DNA of 59,498 nt from Tubiluchus corallicola. Its lineage: Eukaryota; Priapulida; Priapulimorpha; Priapulimorphida; Tubiluchidae. The notes below the pieces were generated by a model. That model made no database searches. It was given only the letters and a program-made list of their open reading frames with translations, and was not told the DNA's origin. Below are positions 1 to 12,049 of the stretch, piece after piece. The stretch spans positions 76,501 through 135,998 of the forward strand of contig JAQGDQ010000581.1 in the NCBI GenBank assembly GCA_030141605.1. The letters are read 5' to 3'. Each line of letters opens with the position of its first letter. Position 1 is the first letter of the stretch. The position numbers were made by a program, and so were the translations under genes.

Positions 1-547
1 CATTTTAACACGATTAATACTGCAAAAGCGTTTCTGATAATTAAATAATAGATTATTAACAGTGGGCGAGCCCAACTATTGATGACATCACAAACAAACC
101 TAATTTTCGGCATCAAAAATATTCCATGAGCGTGTTTGCGATAGCGAAAATTGAAGTACAGTGTAATTGTAAGATATTCAATGTGCTGTACTAAAACTAG
201 GCAAGTTTTAAGATAAAGATTCTAATTTCAAGTTACCGCTATACTCATGCATGAGCAGTCAAACGTGTGTAGTTCGTCACAAACTAACATATCCGAACTG
301 AGCGGTACAGCACCTGTTTTTGTCTAATGCGTTTCCGAAATGCAGGCGCCAGTGCCCGTCTAACTAACGAATGGCGAAATACATGTAACAGTGAAGAATT
401 AGTGGCGTGAACGCGAAATTGCTTTGGTATGTTAATAATTCTTTCATGTAAGTCATTTTTGAAAAAATAGTATGTTTCTTTTCAATATTTTAAAGAATAT
501 GCTGATTTTGCCTACAGGTTAACATTGGGTCCTGTTTTGCTTTAAGT
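1..547. repeat. Interspersed repeat, copy 1 (cut by window edge)
   Basis: This stretch aligns by eye with 55010-55573 in the same orientation. Shared words include GCAAAAGCGTTTCTGATAAT near the start and TTGGGTCC(T/A)GTTTTGCTTTA near the end. The two copies differ by scattered substitutions and small indels. No reading frame is seen, so it is probably a non-autonomous element. Its left end lies outside the window. Confidence 0.75.
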
Positions 548-617
548 TAGGAGTGACTCAACCCGGCAACCGTAAGCTAGGTTTTTCGCTATCCCGTCTC
601 TGTAACTGTGTATGTTG

Positions 618-1027
618 TAGGGGTGAGCATCGAACGTTCGAGTTCGAACATTCGAATCGAATTCGATTCGAACGAGTTTTTTTTAGTTCGAACTCGATTC
701 GAATCCAAAACTATAGATTCGAATAATTCAGCACTTCAATCACATATGTTCCTGATCATTAAAACGATTGAAACATCATGTAATTAACATAATTTAGTTG
801 TTATTTCTGTGCACAACTCTAAGCAAATTACTAGTCGTTTTATTGCAGAACAAAACCTAGTGATATCCATGATCTTTGTAAGACTAATTTTTACTGGTGG
901 TTCGAAAACTAATTCGAAAATCGTTCAATCTCAATTGAATTCGAAACACTGAAGTTCGGTTCGAATTCGAAAGTCACAAATTCGGTTCGATTCGAATTCG
1001 CTTTCTGGTAGAGAATGCTCACCCCTA
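618..1027. mobile_element. hAT-type MITE with TTCGAA-rich interior
   Basis: A 410-bp element with perfect 13-bp terminal inverted repeats (TAGGGGTGAGCAT / ATGCTCACCCCTA). It is flanked by a perfect 8-bp direct repeat GTATGTTG at 610-617 and 1028-1035, the target-site length typical of hAT transposases. The subterminal 100 bp on each side are packed with TTCGAA/GAATTCGA motifs in both orientations, which could fold back or bind transposase. There is no transposase frame. A diverged copy in opposite orientation is at 15266-15680. Confidence 0.88.
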
Positions 1028-1618
1028 GTATGTTGTACATGTATTAAAGATACAGGTACTGTAATGTAATGTAATCAATGAGACAAATAAATTGAATTGA
1101 ATTTAAAACAAAACCAACTACAATAAAAGCATCAAAGCAATCGGGTCACGTGATCAGTAAGCGATTTATTCGAAATACTGTACAACACTGCAAAGCTAAA
1201 ATTGCGTAAACTGGGTTAACAAACCGACAACGGAAGAAAAACAAAACAAAAGAGGTTCACCCCGTAAACGGGTAAGAAATGGGTGATTAACTAGTAAAAG
1301 AAAACACCAGTAATGAACAGAGATGCACCCAGAGCCAGGTTATCCTGTAGGCTACTACAGGCTACCAAATAATGGGGGTGTTTGTTAACATCCGGACATT
1401 GCAGAGCCTTTCAACTTAGGGGTCCGCAAGCTTTGGTAACGTTTTGTAAAAGTTTTTTCACTACGGTTGTGTTGAAATATGTGCCGGCTTGCAATAAACA
1501 GTAAAATAGTTGTGTTTCGTAAAGAATACTTTTCTTGACAAACACAAGATAGTTATTCTAGTTCATTTAAAGAATTTACAATAAGTTTACTTCAAGCTGT
1601 ATAAATGTTGCTAAAATA

Positions 1619-2470
1619 CAGGGTGTCTATAAAGTCTCTTTACAATTTTAAAAATTTATTACAAAGGCAGTTGACAAGATATCTTAACAGATTTGTTTTG
1701 TTTTATTCAGTGTTTATTTAAGTTTGAGATCACATTGAAATTTTGCGTTCTATGTAGGTCTCCTGTTGGTAGAAGGGTATTGTTAACTGAAACCCCAAAA
1801 ATGGGTACCCCTCGAAAGAGAAGGCACAGTGTGTATCATGGTTTATTGAGACAAAATCGTATGTGCAGACTCAGTGAAGCTACAGAACTAAGTATGGAAG
1901 AGATCCATGGTGTTATGTGAAAGACATCGTGTATCGAACAAAGATACGGGACATTACTGACTTGAAGCAAAGGAAGGGTTTCTGATGCAATCGCCACCAT
2001 TGATGAGGCTATGACGAAACTACAGAACTAAGTATGGAAGAGATCCATGGGGTTATGTGAAAGACATCGTGTATCGAACAAAGATACGGGACATTACTGA
2101 CTTGAAGCAAAGGATTTCTGATGCCATCGCCACCATTGATGAGGCTATAACGAAACTACAGAACTAAGTATGGAAGAGATCCATGGGGTTATGTGAAAGA
2201 CATCGTGTATTGAACAAAGACACGGGACATTACTGACTTGAAGCAAAGGATTTCTGATGCCATCGCCACTATTGATGAGGCTATGCTACAGCGAGCATGG
2301 CAAGAAATCAAGTACCATCTTGATGTGCTTCGTGCAACTAATGGTGCTCATACAGAGGTGTATTAAATGAGTTAAAAAACTTTGACAACAACTGATTACA
2401 TAAGAACAAATCTTGTCAACTGCCTTTGTAATAAATTTTTAAAACTGTAAAGAGACTTTATAGGCACCCA
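1619..2470 (+). mobile_element. Deleted Tc1/mariner (IS630)-like transposon
   Basis: Long inverted repeats of about 58 bp bound the element. The left end is CAGGGTGTCTATAAAGTCTC and the right end is its complement with a few changes, flanked by TA (1617-1618 and 2471-2472). Inside, a start at 1801 gives a short helix-turn-helix-like N-terminus (MGTPRKRRHSVYHG...). The 3' part in another frame gives a typical transposase tail: residues like DLKQRISDAIATIDEAM, then QEIKYHLDVLRATNGAH, ending near 2366. The catalytic core is missing, so the element cannot transpose itself. A block of 136-140 bp is repeated three times (about 1880-2285). Confidence 0.8.
1880..2285 (+). repeat. Three-copy 136-140 bp tandem repeat inside transposase remnant
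   Basis: The word CATCGTGTAT recurs at 1925, 2065 and 2201. Each unit covers the start of the transposase C-terminal region. The last unit runs on into the unique C-terminal sequence, so the amplification happened inside the element after its core was lost, or together with that loss. Confidence 0.85.
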
Positions 2471-2472
2471 TA

Positions 2473-3012
2473 TTCAAGACCAATGTGGGCGTGTCCGTTT
2501 GAAGAGGCCCCATAATTTCAGTAGCCTAGAGGCCCCAACAGCTCATAATCCGGCCCCGGATGCACTGCAGACATCTTGTTATAAATCACCTTAAGAAATT
2601 CTTCATGATAAACATTAAATGCGCATAATCACCTTTAGAAAATAAGAACAGCAAACCACACTTGTGCATAATGGGTAATATAACATAACATCAAGCAAAC
2701 ACAGAAATTGATTTCCTTATTTAACAGTTTCACACAGCAGAGAAAACAAAAAAAAGCATATTCTATAAGAAAAATCAACACTAAGCGCCTTCGTTTTACT
2801 CCAGTGTGAACAAAGCTTTAGCCTAGTCACAAACTAACATAACAATGCACGCCTAGCTTAAACAACATGCTAGCGTTGAAATGATGCCACTTTCCCCCGA
2901 ACTATAACACCAGCAACTACGTTAACAAAAATTTAAAGGACAAGAAAGCGCGTAGTTAAAGCAAGTCTCAGAAAAGTTTCGCTAAAGAATTATAATGGTT
3001 AGAGGCAATCAT
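2473..3012. other. Noncoding stretch, no gene seen
   Basis: AT-rich sequence with no frame or repeat that I can support. It lies downstream of the minus-strand candidate first exon at 3019-3085 and may be the first intron of that gene. Confidence 0.5.
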
Positions 3013-3018
3013 ACTCAC

Positions 3019-3300
3019 GTTAAAAGAATTTCCTCTTTGCTCTCATCTCAAATACTCCCGCGAGACTGTCACGGCGGCGCCATGTTAGATGGCATCACAG
3101 AACCACAACACAAATCTTTATAGTACACGTGCTCAGAACTCACTGCGACTATGTTCGTGTGATGTCATGCCACGTGATCAGTCACATGCTGGCTTTTCAA
3201 TTGGCGGACCAAATGAAACATGTCTGCACCAACGTTTACTGCCGCGGTTGAAATATTTTACAAAAATTGGAGTAAATGCGAAAACGTGAGTACTTCATTC
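3019..3300. promoter_or_regulatory. Candidate bidirectional promoter with divergent first exons
   Basis: A local CpG-rich island in AT-rich DNA. On the minus strand, ACATGGCGCCGCC (a YY1-like ATGGCG core) and CTCGCGGGAG (close to the TCTCGCGAGA promoter element) precede a purine-rich stretch ending in a good donor, AAC|GTGAGT at 3019/3018. On the plus strand, an inverted CCAAT box (ATTGG, about 3199) sits just upstream of an ATG at 3220 followed by a donor at 3285/3286. The minus-strand gene would continue leftward, out of the window. Inference from sequence motifs only. Confidence 0.4.
3220..3285 (+). CDS. Candidate first coding exon of an unidentified plus-strand gene
   Basis: An ATG at 3220 opens exactly 22 codons (starting MSAPTFTAAVEIFYKNW) and ends in phase 0 at AAC|GTGAGT, a strong splice-donor match. 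The composition is protein-like. I do not recognise the protein, and no following plus-strand exon could be identified. If it is real, the next exons lie beyond or around the oppositely oriented UTX frame. It could also be a chance frame next to a promoter. Confidence 0.3.
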
Positions 3301-4940
3301 GCTTAAGACTATACTTAGCTGATATAATTCTTTATTGCGAATTTTCTGAGGCTTACTTTGGCTGGCCATTTTCTTGACCTTTGATTAACAAGCGGGTCCA
3401 CAAACATAAGAATACATGTGTACAACTTGTAAACAATATCAGCATAACACAAAACCTAAAATGACGCCAGCTACTCGCTACGAAACTTTGACAAGGCGTT
3501 TTTTTGATTTCCTCCAATAATAAATAACTCGCTAAACATGGATATGAAACAAGGAAAGAATGAATAATCATACACACAAAATGTACACAAAAGGGAACTT
3601 AAATGTATTGCTATAGCTAGTTGGTGTGCAATTTACAATTGACTATAAAACAAACAAAATAATATGCATAGCTAAATGCATAAGAACATCTGGATTAACT
3701 TAGCAAAGTACATCATCTACAGACGAAACAAAAACATTTAAACGTAACTAAAAAAATCGTACAGACATTACACCTATTTACAGTTGCAAATTACATGCAT
3801 GTAACCGCTGTAGTATTTACACTTCCAAAAAACTGAAAACAGAAAGCGATAATGTCCAAATCTTGACGACGAAGTGCAACAACGGAAAAATCATCAATAA
3901 CAATAGCAAATGAAAATGCGTGATCAATAAACCATCATAGCAACACAACTACTTTAACGAGATATAAATTATACATAACAAAGAATCGATTATGATGACA
4001 AATTATCTCATTGGTAATATTATTGTCCCACGTTCAAATGGTTAATACAGCACTATGGCATTTGGTGAAAATGATATTTTGAAAATTTCACACAGAGATG
4101 GCAGCACAGGTCTCTGTCATTTTGCAAATTTCCATTTATGCTCAATTATGATTAATTGCACACGTATCAGAAATACTTTTTTTGCACTAAATACATGTTT
4201 AACAACGAATGGTACAAATTTAATTATTTCGGACACACTAGACAAACTTTGTCACTAACAGCTTCTATACGAAACCAAAAAGTTCTGATTTCATTTTCTA
4301 GATGGCACGAATCTATATGAAAACAATGTCATTCTGACTCGTTTTGAACGTGATTTTGAACACAATACCAGCGCCATCTATCAGCAAAAAACAAAATAGT
4401 ATTAAAGATAAAAAGAAAACACAAACGTCTAGAAATCAAGTAATTCTACACATAAGATTCACAAGTTTCGTACTACTTTCACTACATGGTTACAGTTACG
4501 CATACGGTAGTGACAAACAATGAACCACTTCAACATGAATAAGGTGCCAGGCACACATAGAGTAAATGCAAAAGATTTAAATGCTTTTCATCCCTTGAAT
4601 AAGTTTGGTGAGCCGATGACGACACTGAGGTTATTTTTGGTATCTGTAATTACTATAACAAAACGACAGGATGGCAGTGCTGTTTTGTTACGAATCTCGG
4701 CGTTACATAAGTATGTTTTACATCTATGTACACATGTGGTTTCATATGGGAAACTATGCTATGCATATAATTCTGTAGTTTGGCGTTGCTATAGCTGGCA
4801 GTGTTACATATTATTTACATATTACACAATAACCGCTTTGTTTTTATGCATTGCGAAGGCAGGAATATGAACATTTGTACAATGCCAATGAATCATCAAA
4901 TACCATTAATAGATCTACGCTAATTAACACTCACTAATCT
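3301..4940. other. Noncoding stretch downstream of the UTX stop
   Basis: About 1.6 kb without a convincing frame on either strand. Because UTX ends at 4941 on the minus strand, the part nearest it is the likely 3' UTR. A CAATAAAG on the minus strand near 3329 is one possible poly(A) signal, but I could not assign the true end. The small frames here, such as 4520-4870 plus, lack codon structure or family similarity. Confidence 0.5.
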
Positions 4941-7900
4941 TCAGACATTACCAACAGGTGCCAGCGTAGCTTGCAGTTGAAAATCATCATACACGTCTGC
5001 CAGCTGTTCAAGTTTGCACTGTTCTAGGATGACGAAGCCATCCAGACTCGGGCTGAGCTTGCGCGCGCAGTCCAGACAGTAGACCTGATGCTTGCCGTTC
5101 TCCTGCTCGCGACAGAACAATACGTTGAACACTTCCACCTCGCAGATGTGGCAGTAGTGCGCGACCTCGTTCTTCTCGCGCTGCTGATAAACCACCTGTT
5201 TTCCCAGGCTCTCGACAAACTCCAACATGATCTGAGATTCCTTCAGCGTCTTCAACAGCGTGCTCTTCAGCAGAGAAAACAATCGAGCGTCCTGAATCTT
5301 CACATTTCTCGCCAAGTTCCACGACAAGTGGACCATGGGCACGATGGATTTAAACGCGGTCAGCTTGTTCCACTCATAACGCTCCAAGGCCAGCTGATAC
5401 TGAAGTGGAATAAACGGACCCACGTTCCAAGCAATGTTATTGCACCAACCCACTGCCTGAACCCAATGTGGCGCACCTGGACCGACCCACACGAGATCGC
5501 CTGGCCTCTGGATGAACCGATAAAGAGGAATGTTCTCCTCGTACATGTCGTCAACCAACGGCCACCACGAACCAGAAGAGAAGTTTATGTTGTGCTTTTC
5601 ACAAAGTTGCTGCAGCGCTCCCCAGTACTCGGGCGGCGTTGCAAACCACTCGCAATCGCCCGGTCCGATGTTGATGTTCACCGAGCAAAAGTTGTTGTTC
5701 TCCTGATGGCCCGGCGTGCGACTTCCGGGCACTTTCATGTAAAGCTGCACCGTGTTCATGCCCAGAATGTTATGACCAACGTGACTCAGCATGTTATTCG
5801 CCGAGACGACGCGAAACATTGGCGGAAGCTTGCTCAGTTCCTGCAGTTGGGGACGCCACTTGGATTCGTCCGAGAGATCGACGTTCGTTCCAAACTTGAT
5901 GACTTTGTAATTTCCCCGGTCCTTTTTCTTCAGGTGAGAAGAGTTTGAATCGCTGTCCGACTGCGACTCTCGGTAGATGCCCTGCGCTTTGTCGTGTTCC
6001 TCTCTGAGACTCTCCTGAAATGACTGCGCTTGATATTGTGCGTATTTAGCTACTGTCGTGTAAGAACGACTGCTTTCACAGTGCCAGACCTGCTTCTTGC
6101 CGAACTCATCCCAGTTTTCGTCTGTAGGCTGCTGATGTTGCGTGCGCACTTCAACTATGTGATCCGCATTTGCCTCCACAAGGCTTTTAGTGGAAAACAA
6201 GCCAAGGTCCAATTTAAGCGCTCCAGCTAATCCACGTATGATGGCAACTGGGTGCGAGTAGATCCACTTCTGAAGCTCTGGAGATATCACATCTTTCTTT
6301 GTTTCCAAATATATGCTTGGCGTAGGAGGATACAAATCTTCTTTGGGTAACGGAGGCTGTGGCGGATCGGGTGGACGAGGGAGTGGACACTTTTCCATAA
6401 AAACGCTCGGATTTCCCTGTTTTCCCAACCCTTTGCACGCTATCAGTGTCTGCATTGCTGGTAGCTTCAGAGTTGCAGCGTCAACAATGTACAAAAATGA
6501 ATTCTTCTGCAATCTCTCAATATTATGTATATTACTATTATCTCTGGCGGCCATTGCACTGATTGGACCTGCCGCACTTGCAGCCGGCAAAGAGGACCTG
6601 GCAGCACCTTGGACACTAGACTGATCTTGGGCCTGTTGGGCCTGTGTAATTGATGCTACAGATTCTGGCTGTTCGCCAGTCAACACCGATCCGGACACGC
6701 GCCGTTTCTTGGCCGTGGGCGAGACATAACCCGGCTTGTTCTCTCGCGACGTCGCGTACGGTTTATTCGGCACAGAAATGCTGTTGCTTGCTTGCTGCTG
6801 CTGTATGCTGGTGGCAATGTTGCCCTGTCTAGATGTCAGCTCAGCCGGTATGGGCAAGTTCCACGCCTCCTCGATGCTCGGCAGTGTCTTGGATCTTTGC
6901 AACACGCTCAGCTGCGGATTAGCCAACTGCGTTTCCAAGATCTTTATCCTCGCGGAAAGATTGGAGCCGATGTTAGGCTTGCACCTAGAAGCATTTACGT
7001 AGCAGGTAAGTGCATCTTTCAGCTGCGTGCACGACTCGTACAGTATACCGAGATCGGTCCAAGCCGCAAAATGCATTTTATCCAATTGTACTGCACAGAT
7101 GTACGCCTGTAGAGCATCCATCGGCTGATTCTGCTGCTGATAAAGCACGCCTATGGAACACCAGGTGTCAGCACTTGCCTCCGATTTGTCGATGCTATGA
7201 CGGTACGACACGAAAGCGTCATGCACTTTGGCCGCGCTCGAGTAACACCTGCCCAGGAAATACCAACTTTGACCGCTGGTGGGGTCGGCCTCAATCGCTT
7301 TTGACAGGTACGATATTCCGCAGTTCTCTCTGTGCACCTTTGAGCCGAGTTGCTCACAAGTATGGTACATCCATCCCAACTGTCGAAGCGTGTTTGCTCT
7401 TACACTACTCGATAGATCGGGCGTCTGAAGAAGCTTCTCATACAGCTCTTTCGCTTTGAAGTACTTACCTTGGACTTCGTGCAGGTGTGCAATGTGGAAC
7501 TGTATCTCGACCTTGGACAGCGTGCACGGGTTCGAATCGATCAACGCGAGCTGAAAGTGTTTTAGGCTCGACTCGAAATCGTTGTTTATTTTGAAAATGA
7601 TTCCCAGATGCAAGTGAACTTCGCCGGCCCGGGAGAAACTTGGATCGATGTACAGTACTTGCTGGAGCGCTTTAACCGCCCACTGAAAGGCATTATAGTG
7701 AAAATACACAAGGCCCAGGCCATAAAGAAACGGTGCGTCTTTCCAGTACTCCTCCTCTAAATTAAAGAACTTTTGGTAGGCAGATAAGGCTTTTGGATAA
7801 TCTTCTAAAAGCAGGTGCAGATGTCCCAGCTTACAGTAGGTTTTTGGGTTAAACAGTTTCTCCGAACTGTCGGCGTTCGCCTTCGCCTTTTGTTCCATTT

Positions 7901-8099
7901 CGTGAAAGAGGCGATTATCGGCGAGGACCTTCTCCAGATACTGCACGGCTTTCGTGATGAGGACCTTCTTCGGAGACTCCTCCGTCGCAGAGAGCTTCAA
8001 GAAACCATAAAGACGACTATCGTACTCTGCCAGCAGTGCCATCTCTTGAGCAGTTAGGACAACGCTATCCTCCTGCAGAGGCTGCATCGTGAGTGACAA
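4941..8099 (-). CDS. KDM6A: UTX/KDM6-type H3K27 demethylase, intronless frame
   Basis: Lysine demethylase of the UTX/UTY/KDM6 family. Family members remove di- and trimethyl marks from histone H3 Lys27 using Fe(II) and 2-oxoglutarate, within MLL3/4 (COMPASS-like) complexes in the nucleus. The 1052-aa frame starts at 8099, stops at TGA 4943-4941, and shows about eight TPR motifs (residues 85-380), a low-complexity linker with a basic KKRR (464-467), and a JmjC domain around 735-900. Iron ligands H798, E800 (in HQENNN) and H878 (in PHWVQA) are present. A C-terminal zinc module has C983-x2-C986 and C1008-x2-C1011. It is shorter than the roughly 1400-aa human protein, mainly in the linker. The whole coding region lacks introns although its neighbours are split. 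A TTTTATTTTAG at about 8113 (minus sense) may be a 5'-UTR splice acceptor. I see no frameshift or missing catalytic residue. Confidence 0.96.
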   Translation of the reverse strand: MSLTMQPLQEDSVVLTAQEMALLAEYDSRLYGFLKLSATEESPKKVLITKAVQYLEKVLADNRLFHEMEQKAKANADSSEKLFNPKTYCKLGHLHLLLEDYPKALSAYQKFFNLEEEYWKDAPFLYGLGLVYFHYNAFQWAVKALQQVLYIDPSFSRAGEVHLHLGIIFKINNDFESSLKHFQLALIDSNPCTLSKVEIQFHIAHLHEVQGKYFKAKELYEKLLQTPDLSSSVRANTLRQLGWMYHTCEQLGSKVHRENCGISYLSKAIEADPTSGQSWYFLGRCYSSAAKVHDAFVSYRHSIDKSEASADTWCSIGVLYQQQNQPMDALQAYICAVQLDKMHFAAWTDLGILYESCTQLKDALTCYVNASRCKPNIGSNLSARIKILETQLANPQLSVLQRSKTLPSIEEAWNLPIPAELTSRQGNIATSIQQQQASNSISVPNKPYATSRENKPGYVSPTAKKRRVSGSVLTGEQPESVASITQAQQAQDQSSVQGAARSSLPAASAAGPISAMAARDNSNIHNIERLQKNSFLYIVDAATLKLPAMQTLIACKGLGKQGNPSVFMEKCPLPRPPDPPQPPLPKEDLYPPTPSIYLETKKDVISPELQKWIYSHPVAIIRGLAGALKLDLGLFSTKSLVEANADHIVEVRTQHQQPTDENWDEFGKKQVWHCESSRSYTTVAKYAQYQAQSFQESLREEHDKAQGIYRESQSDSDSNSSHLKKKDRGNYKVIKFGTNVDLSDESKWRPQLQELSKLPPMFRVVSANNMLSHVGHNILGMNTVQLYMKVPGSRTPGHQENNNFCSVNINIGPGDCEWFATPPEYWGALQQLCEKHNINFSSGSWWPLVDDMYEENIPLYRFIQRPGDLVWVGPGAPHWVQAVGWCNNIAWNVGPFIPLQYQLALERYEWNKLTAFKSIVPMVHLSWNLARNVKIQDARLFSLLKSTLLKTLKESQIMLEFVESLGKQVVYQQREKNEVAHYCHICEVEVFNVLFCREQENGKHQVYCLDCARKLSPSLDGFVILEQCKLEQLADVYDDFQLQATLAPVGNV

Positions 8100-8394
8100 T
8101 TGTTTTACCTAAAATAAAAACAATACATTATTTTTGTACAACATAACATCATTTTATATATTTATATTTATCTTTATATATAATCTTTAGATTTATATAT
8201 AATCTTTATTTGCCATTAAAACACATTGATAATCACTGATAAAAACTTACACTGCTAAAGGCAAATGCATCAGTGCAATCTAAACTACTGTGCAGTAATG
8301 GAAAGTAACGATGAATAAAATCAAACATATTTACAACTATGCACAAAAAAGAAAAAATTATGATTTAATTAATATGGCCGTGGATATATAAATT

Positions 8395-8640
8395 CTGAAT
8401 TAGTGTGTATGTTGTTGTAACTGGAGAGATGGTATTTCATATCTGGTTAATATTAGTGATTTTAATTTTGTTTTAAATGCTGATAGGGACTTGATTTGTT
8501 TAACCTGTAATGGTAGAGAATTCCAAAGTAGAATTGCTTGTTTAATTATAGAGTTCGTTCCGTAGTGGGTGTTTGTCCTAATTTGTTTTAGATTGTTTGT
8601 ACTGGAATTAACGATAGGATTTGGAAAAAAGGTAAATCTG
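8395..8640 (-). pseudogene. LINE 3' relic (C-terminus of reverse-transcriptase protein)
   Basis: The minus strand reads the typical tail of a non-LTR retrotransposon ORF2: a block like IIKQAILLWNSLPLQ followed by LSAFKTKLKSLIL, then a stop near 8397. The catalytic RT core is absent. It lies about 300 bp upstream of the UTX start, in the same orientation. Confidence 0.65.
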
Positions 8641-9661
8641 TTATTCTGGAATGGTTTGCTGATGTTTAACTAGAATGTATTTAAATATAAAAAGCAGAGT
8701 AAAATATTCTTTGTGTGCTTCAATGATTCGGAATTTTAAAGTTTTTCTCCGGGTAGTTGTTGAAGCTTTGAATTTTTGTCTACCTGCCTTACGTTTGTAT
8801 GAGTACCCAACTATCAATAAATTTGCTTGAATTTGCTATCAATAATTTTGCTTGAATTTGGAATCGATTAGACCAAATTATTTTAGTTTTGACTAGGCCA
8901 CCATATTCGATTAAAACAGTTCAAGTTAGATATAGAATTAAAAATTATGTTTTCTAAATAAAAGTATGATTCATCCTCTTTTATCAAAATAATTCTAAAC
9001 TGTTTAAATATTTTAATATATTTAATATAGGCAGTCAATTGGCTGATTAACTGATACATTTTTACCAATATTCTAGCTTAAACCATGAAATACTGTTATT
9101 CATATTAATGCTATTTTATTAAATACTAAATGGTATTGTAGGTGCGGTCGCGCAAAAATGAGAATTCCTTTCCTATTATGTTTGAGTGGAAAATGCCTAT
9201 CAAAACAATTCAAACGCAGGTCTCTGCCTTCAAACCCAGGTCTCTGTTCGTCAAGATGCGAACATTCTCTGATGTGAAGTATCACAGGAGTGTTCATTCA
9301 GTCCAGCGTATAATGAAGGATTATTTCTTTACATATTCGTATTGTAGTCGACGCTTTAGCGTCATCTTCCAAAAACATGTCGTAAGTTTAAGTCGATCCC
9401 AAAAAATTTCACCTTAAAATCGCCTCCCAAAAATTCGACTTGTACATAAGTATATACGTTTTTTTTATTTGATAAGACAATTTCATGAATTCACTTCACT
9501 TTTCACTCTTGGCTCACAGACTTCACTTACAAATTTGGTGCATACCTGTCTACTTATATAATGCTACGTAACTGAGCTGTAACTATTCACTAATCTCCGA
9601 CAAAAATGACGCCATCGTAACATCAACATCAAACACATCATAACCAACTTGTCCCACACTT
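8641..9661. other. Noncoding stretch, no gene seen
   Basis: AT-rich intergenic DNA. Short frames at 9142-9417 (plus) and 9100-9297 (minus) overlap each other and resemble no family I know. Confidence 0.45.
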
Positions 9662-9842
9662 CAGGGATGAGAATGACAAATTGCAAAAAACTCCGAAACA
9701 GGCCGGGGGTTTGGGGGCCGCGTAGACCATAGAGAACCTCAAAGAGGACTTAAAATATCAATTACCTTGTTTCGTGGATAATTTAAAATACCCAACTATC
9801 AAGGATACATGATACCTAATTGTCTCAAAAACGCCTAAGTAC
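9662..9842 (+). repeat. Interspersed repeat starting CAGGGATGAGAATGAC, copy 1
   Basis: Matches 26301-26541 in direct orientation, from CAGGGATGAGAATGACAAAT to TCTCAAAAACGCCTAAGTAC. Copy 2 has about 60 extra bp in the middle. The CAGGGATGAG start resembles hAT-like termini, but I could not find the matching inverted right end. Confidence 0.7.
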
Positions 9843-10089
9843 TGGCCGCTCCTGTGCAAAAGTATATAAAAACTGTCTGCAATTGACTCAAATAACTCCG
9901 CACAATTGATTCTATATTTTTATACATAGAGATTTACACGTGGTTACACTGATGTACATGATGTAAACAAAGTGATGGCCTGCCAACTAGCGGTCAGCTT
10001 GTGAGATAATGAAGATGAAGATAGTCTTCTAGTTGTCTTATTCATTTTGAGATTAAAATTCTCAATAAACGAATCGAACTTTGAAATTT

Positions 10090-10540
10090 CGCTGGAACAA
10101 TTTACAATACATATTCAAAGTTAAACTTTCAAAACTATGTGCGGCTTAGTGAATCTACTAAGATTGGCAACAGCGCTTTTTGTCACATTCGCGTGGCCGA
10201 CAAATAGAGGGCGGTACTGTGATAAGCATGATCATGAACTTCAGGGTTAGTTTCTGATGTCAGAGGACATAGAGCCTATTTTCATGACATCCTGTATTTA
10301 AGTAGTAGCACTTATGCAAACATGCTTAACGTGCAAGGGAAGATGCCTGCCATTGCACAAACTGTGGTTAGTTTCTGACATAAGCAATAGCTGTTTTCGG
10401 TTGCCGTTAATTAACGTTCTAAACTAATTATTCAAATATAAGGAACAATTGTTAACTTTTATAGGCAAGAAAATGTATATTTTGGACAGTAAAATTAAAA
10501 TAAGATTGAGTCTAAACAATTGTCCGATTTTCCTTTAAAG
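10090..10540 (-). repeat. Interspersed repeat family B, inverted copy
   Basis: Reverse complement of about 58295-58850. Shared words include TCTTAGTAGATTCAC, TTTGTGCAATGGCAGGCATC and AACAATTGTTCCTT (in the 58-kb orientation). A partial third copy is at 21185-21410. No coding frame is seen. Confidence 0.75.
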
Positions 10541-12049
10541 CTCAATTAATCCCTGCATTTAAAAGGGCACACACATTAGTAAAATAAAGCACAAATTTCA
10601 CTTGTGGGCAAAAAATAATGGGCAAATGCATAACTGTAATTGCCCACACGGAAGTAATTCATTTTATCGATAACCTTTCGCGATCTTTCTCAAATCAATT
10701 CATTTAATTCCGCTGGCAAAATGTAATGAAAATTTTAAAACTTTTATTTTAAGATGAGAATATGGCAAGAGTTTCTAAAAAAAAATAATTTATTATTGCT
10801 GCAAAATTTTGATCTTATATCGGGCACTGTCAGTGGTAAAAGACTCTTGCACTTCTAAGTAGGCTTAATGAATTGTCTCATGTGCAATTAATAATTTCAT
10901 TATTAAAGTCTTACGTAAAAATTTGCAAAATGTGGTATTTCTTCAAGGTAGTACTAGTGATGTGATTAAAACTCACTGGCACCCCAAAATGCTCGCAAAA
11001 CATGTAAAGGAATTACAAGTAAAAAAAGCTTATACATTCTTACTTTTATATTGTTATTACTGATACTAATTTTGCTATAAAGCTTTCAAAAATAAAATTA
11101 TAAATTTGTTAGTGATGTACAGCTACAGATTATAATTTGTGTGACAAACTTTATCATAACGCCAGACTCTTTCCATTGAATTAGTCACAACTTTATTAAA
11201 TTTGAAGTAAGTGACAATGAATTTATGAAATACGTTTGTAACTTTCCTTTAAAGCCTAGGTGCACCCTGTGCTCCTGCTCGCTTAGTCCTAAAAGTAAAA
11301 CTCCTTGCGCCTGTCAAAGACTCAAAGACAATTGTGATGGCATTATCCATACACTTCATTTCAGTGACTTATGTCATTAGCTCCATAATGACTTTAAGCT
11401 ATTATTAATTTACATTTTTGTCAGTAAAATTACACACAAATAAATAAAAACAAAACTTAATTCAACGTGATAATATCTTACTAAAGCTCGGATCAATATT
11501 CGTTTCACTTGAAAAAGAAAAAAGTCAATTTAAATACCTCATAAATTACTGTGGTTATATCACTCGTGGCAACAAATCAACATGCTCGGCGGGAGGATAA
11601 TAATGATCGCCAGTTATTTCAAAAAGGGCTTTGAAAATCACCTTAACAATGCAGACATGGCCACCACCATTATTATTGTGCGACATCACACCGCTAAAAA
11701 TTAAAAGATCGACGCGACATTTATGTTAACACGGACAGATTTGCCAACGACTATGTCGGTTTCTGTCCAGTGTCCTTTGCATACAGCTGGTTGCCACTTT
11801 TCATTTAGTCCCTAGTGATGATACCGTAAGTGCATAACGGTCTGCAGAGCGAATGACTTCTTGTTGTTTGTTCATTATCTACATGTAAGCGAAAACTGCA
11901 ATTGAAACTTCACAGCCCTTTTTAGACCTCTTACGGACAACAAATAAATAAAATTGCAGCGAACAATAATACGACATTATTTGTATAAACTATTTAACAT
12001 TTTTAGTAATTCTCTAATAAAAATAGTGTCGCACACCAATATTCATCTT
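10541..12049. other. Noncoding stretch, no gene seen
   Basis: AT-rich sequence without long frames on either strand. I found no tandem array or recognisable element in it. Confidence 0.5.

Noticed and set aside
5088-5948. 286-codon frame on the plus strand opposite UTX
   Set aside because: It is the antisense shadow of a conserved JmjC-domain frame. It has no family similarity and its codon pattern is dictated by the UTX coding strand.
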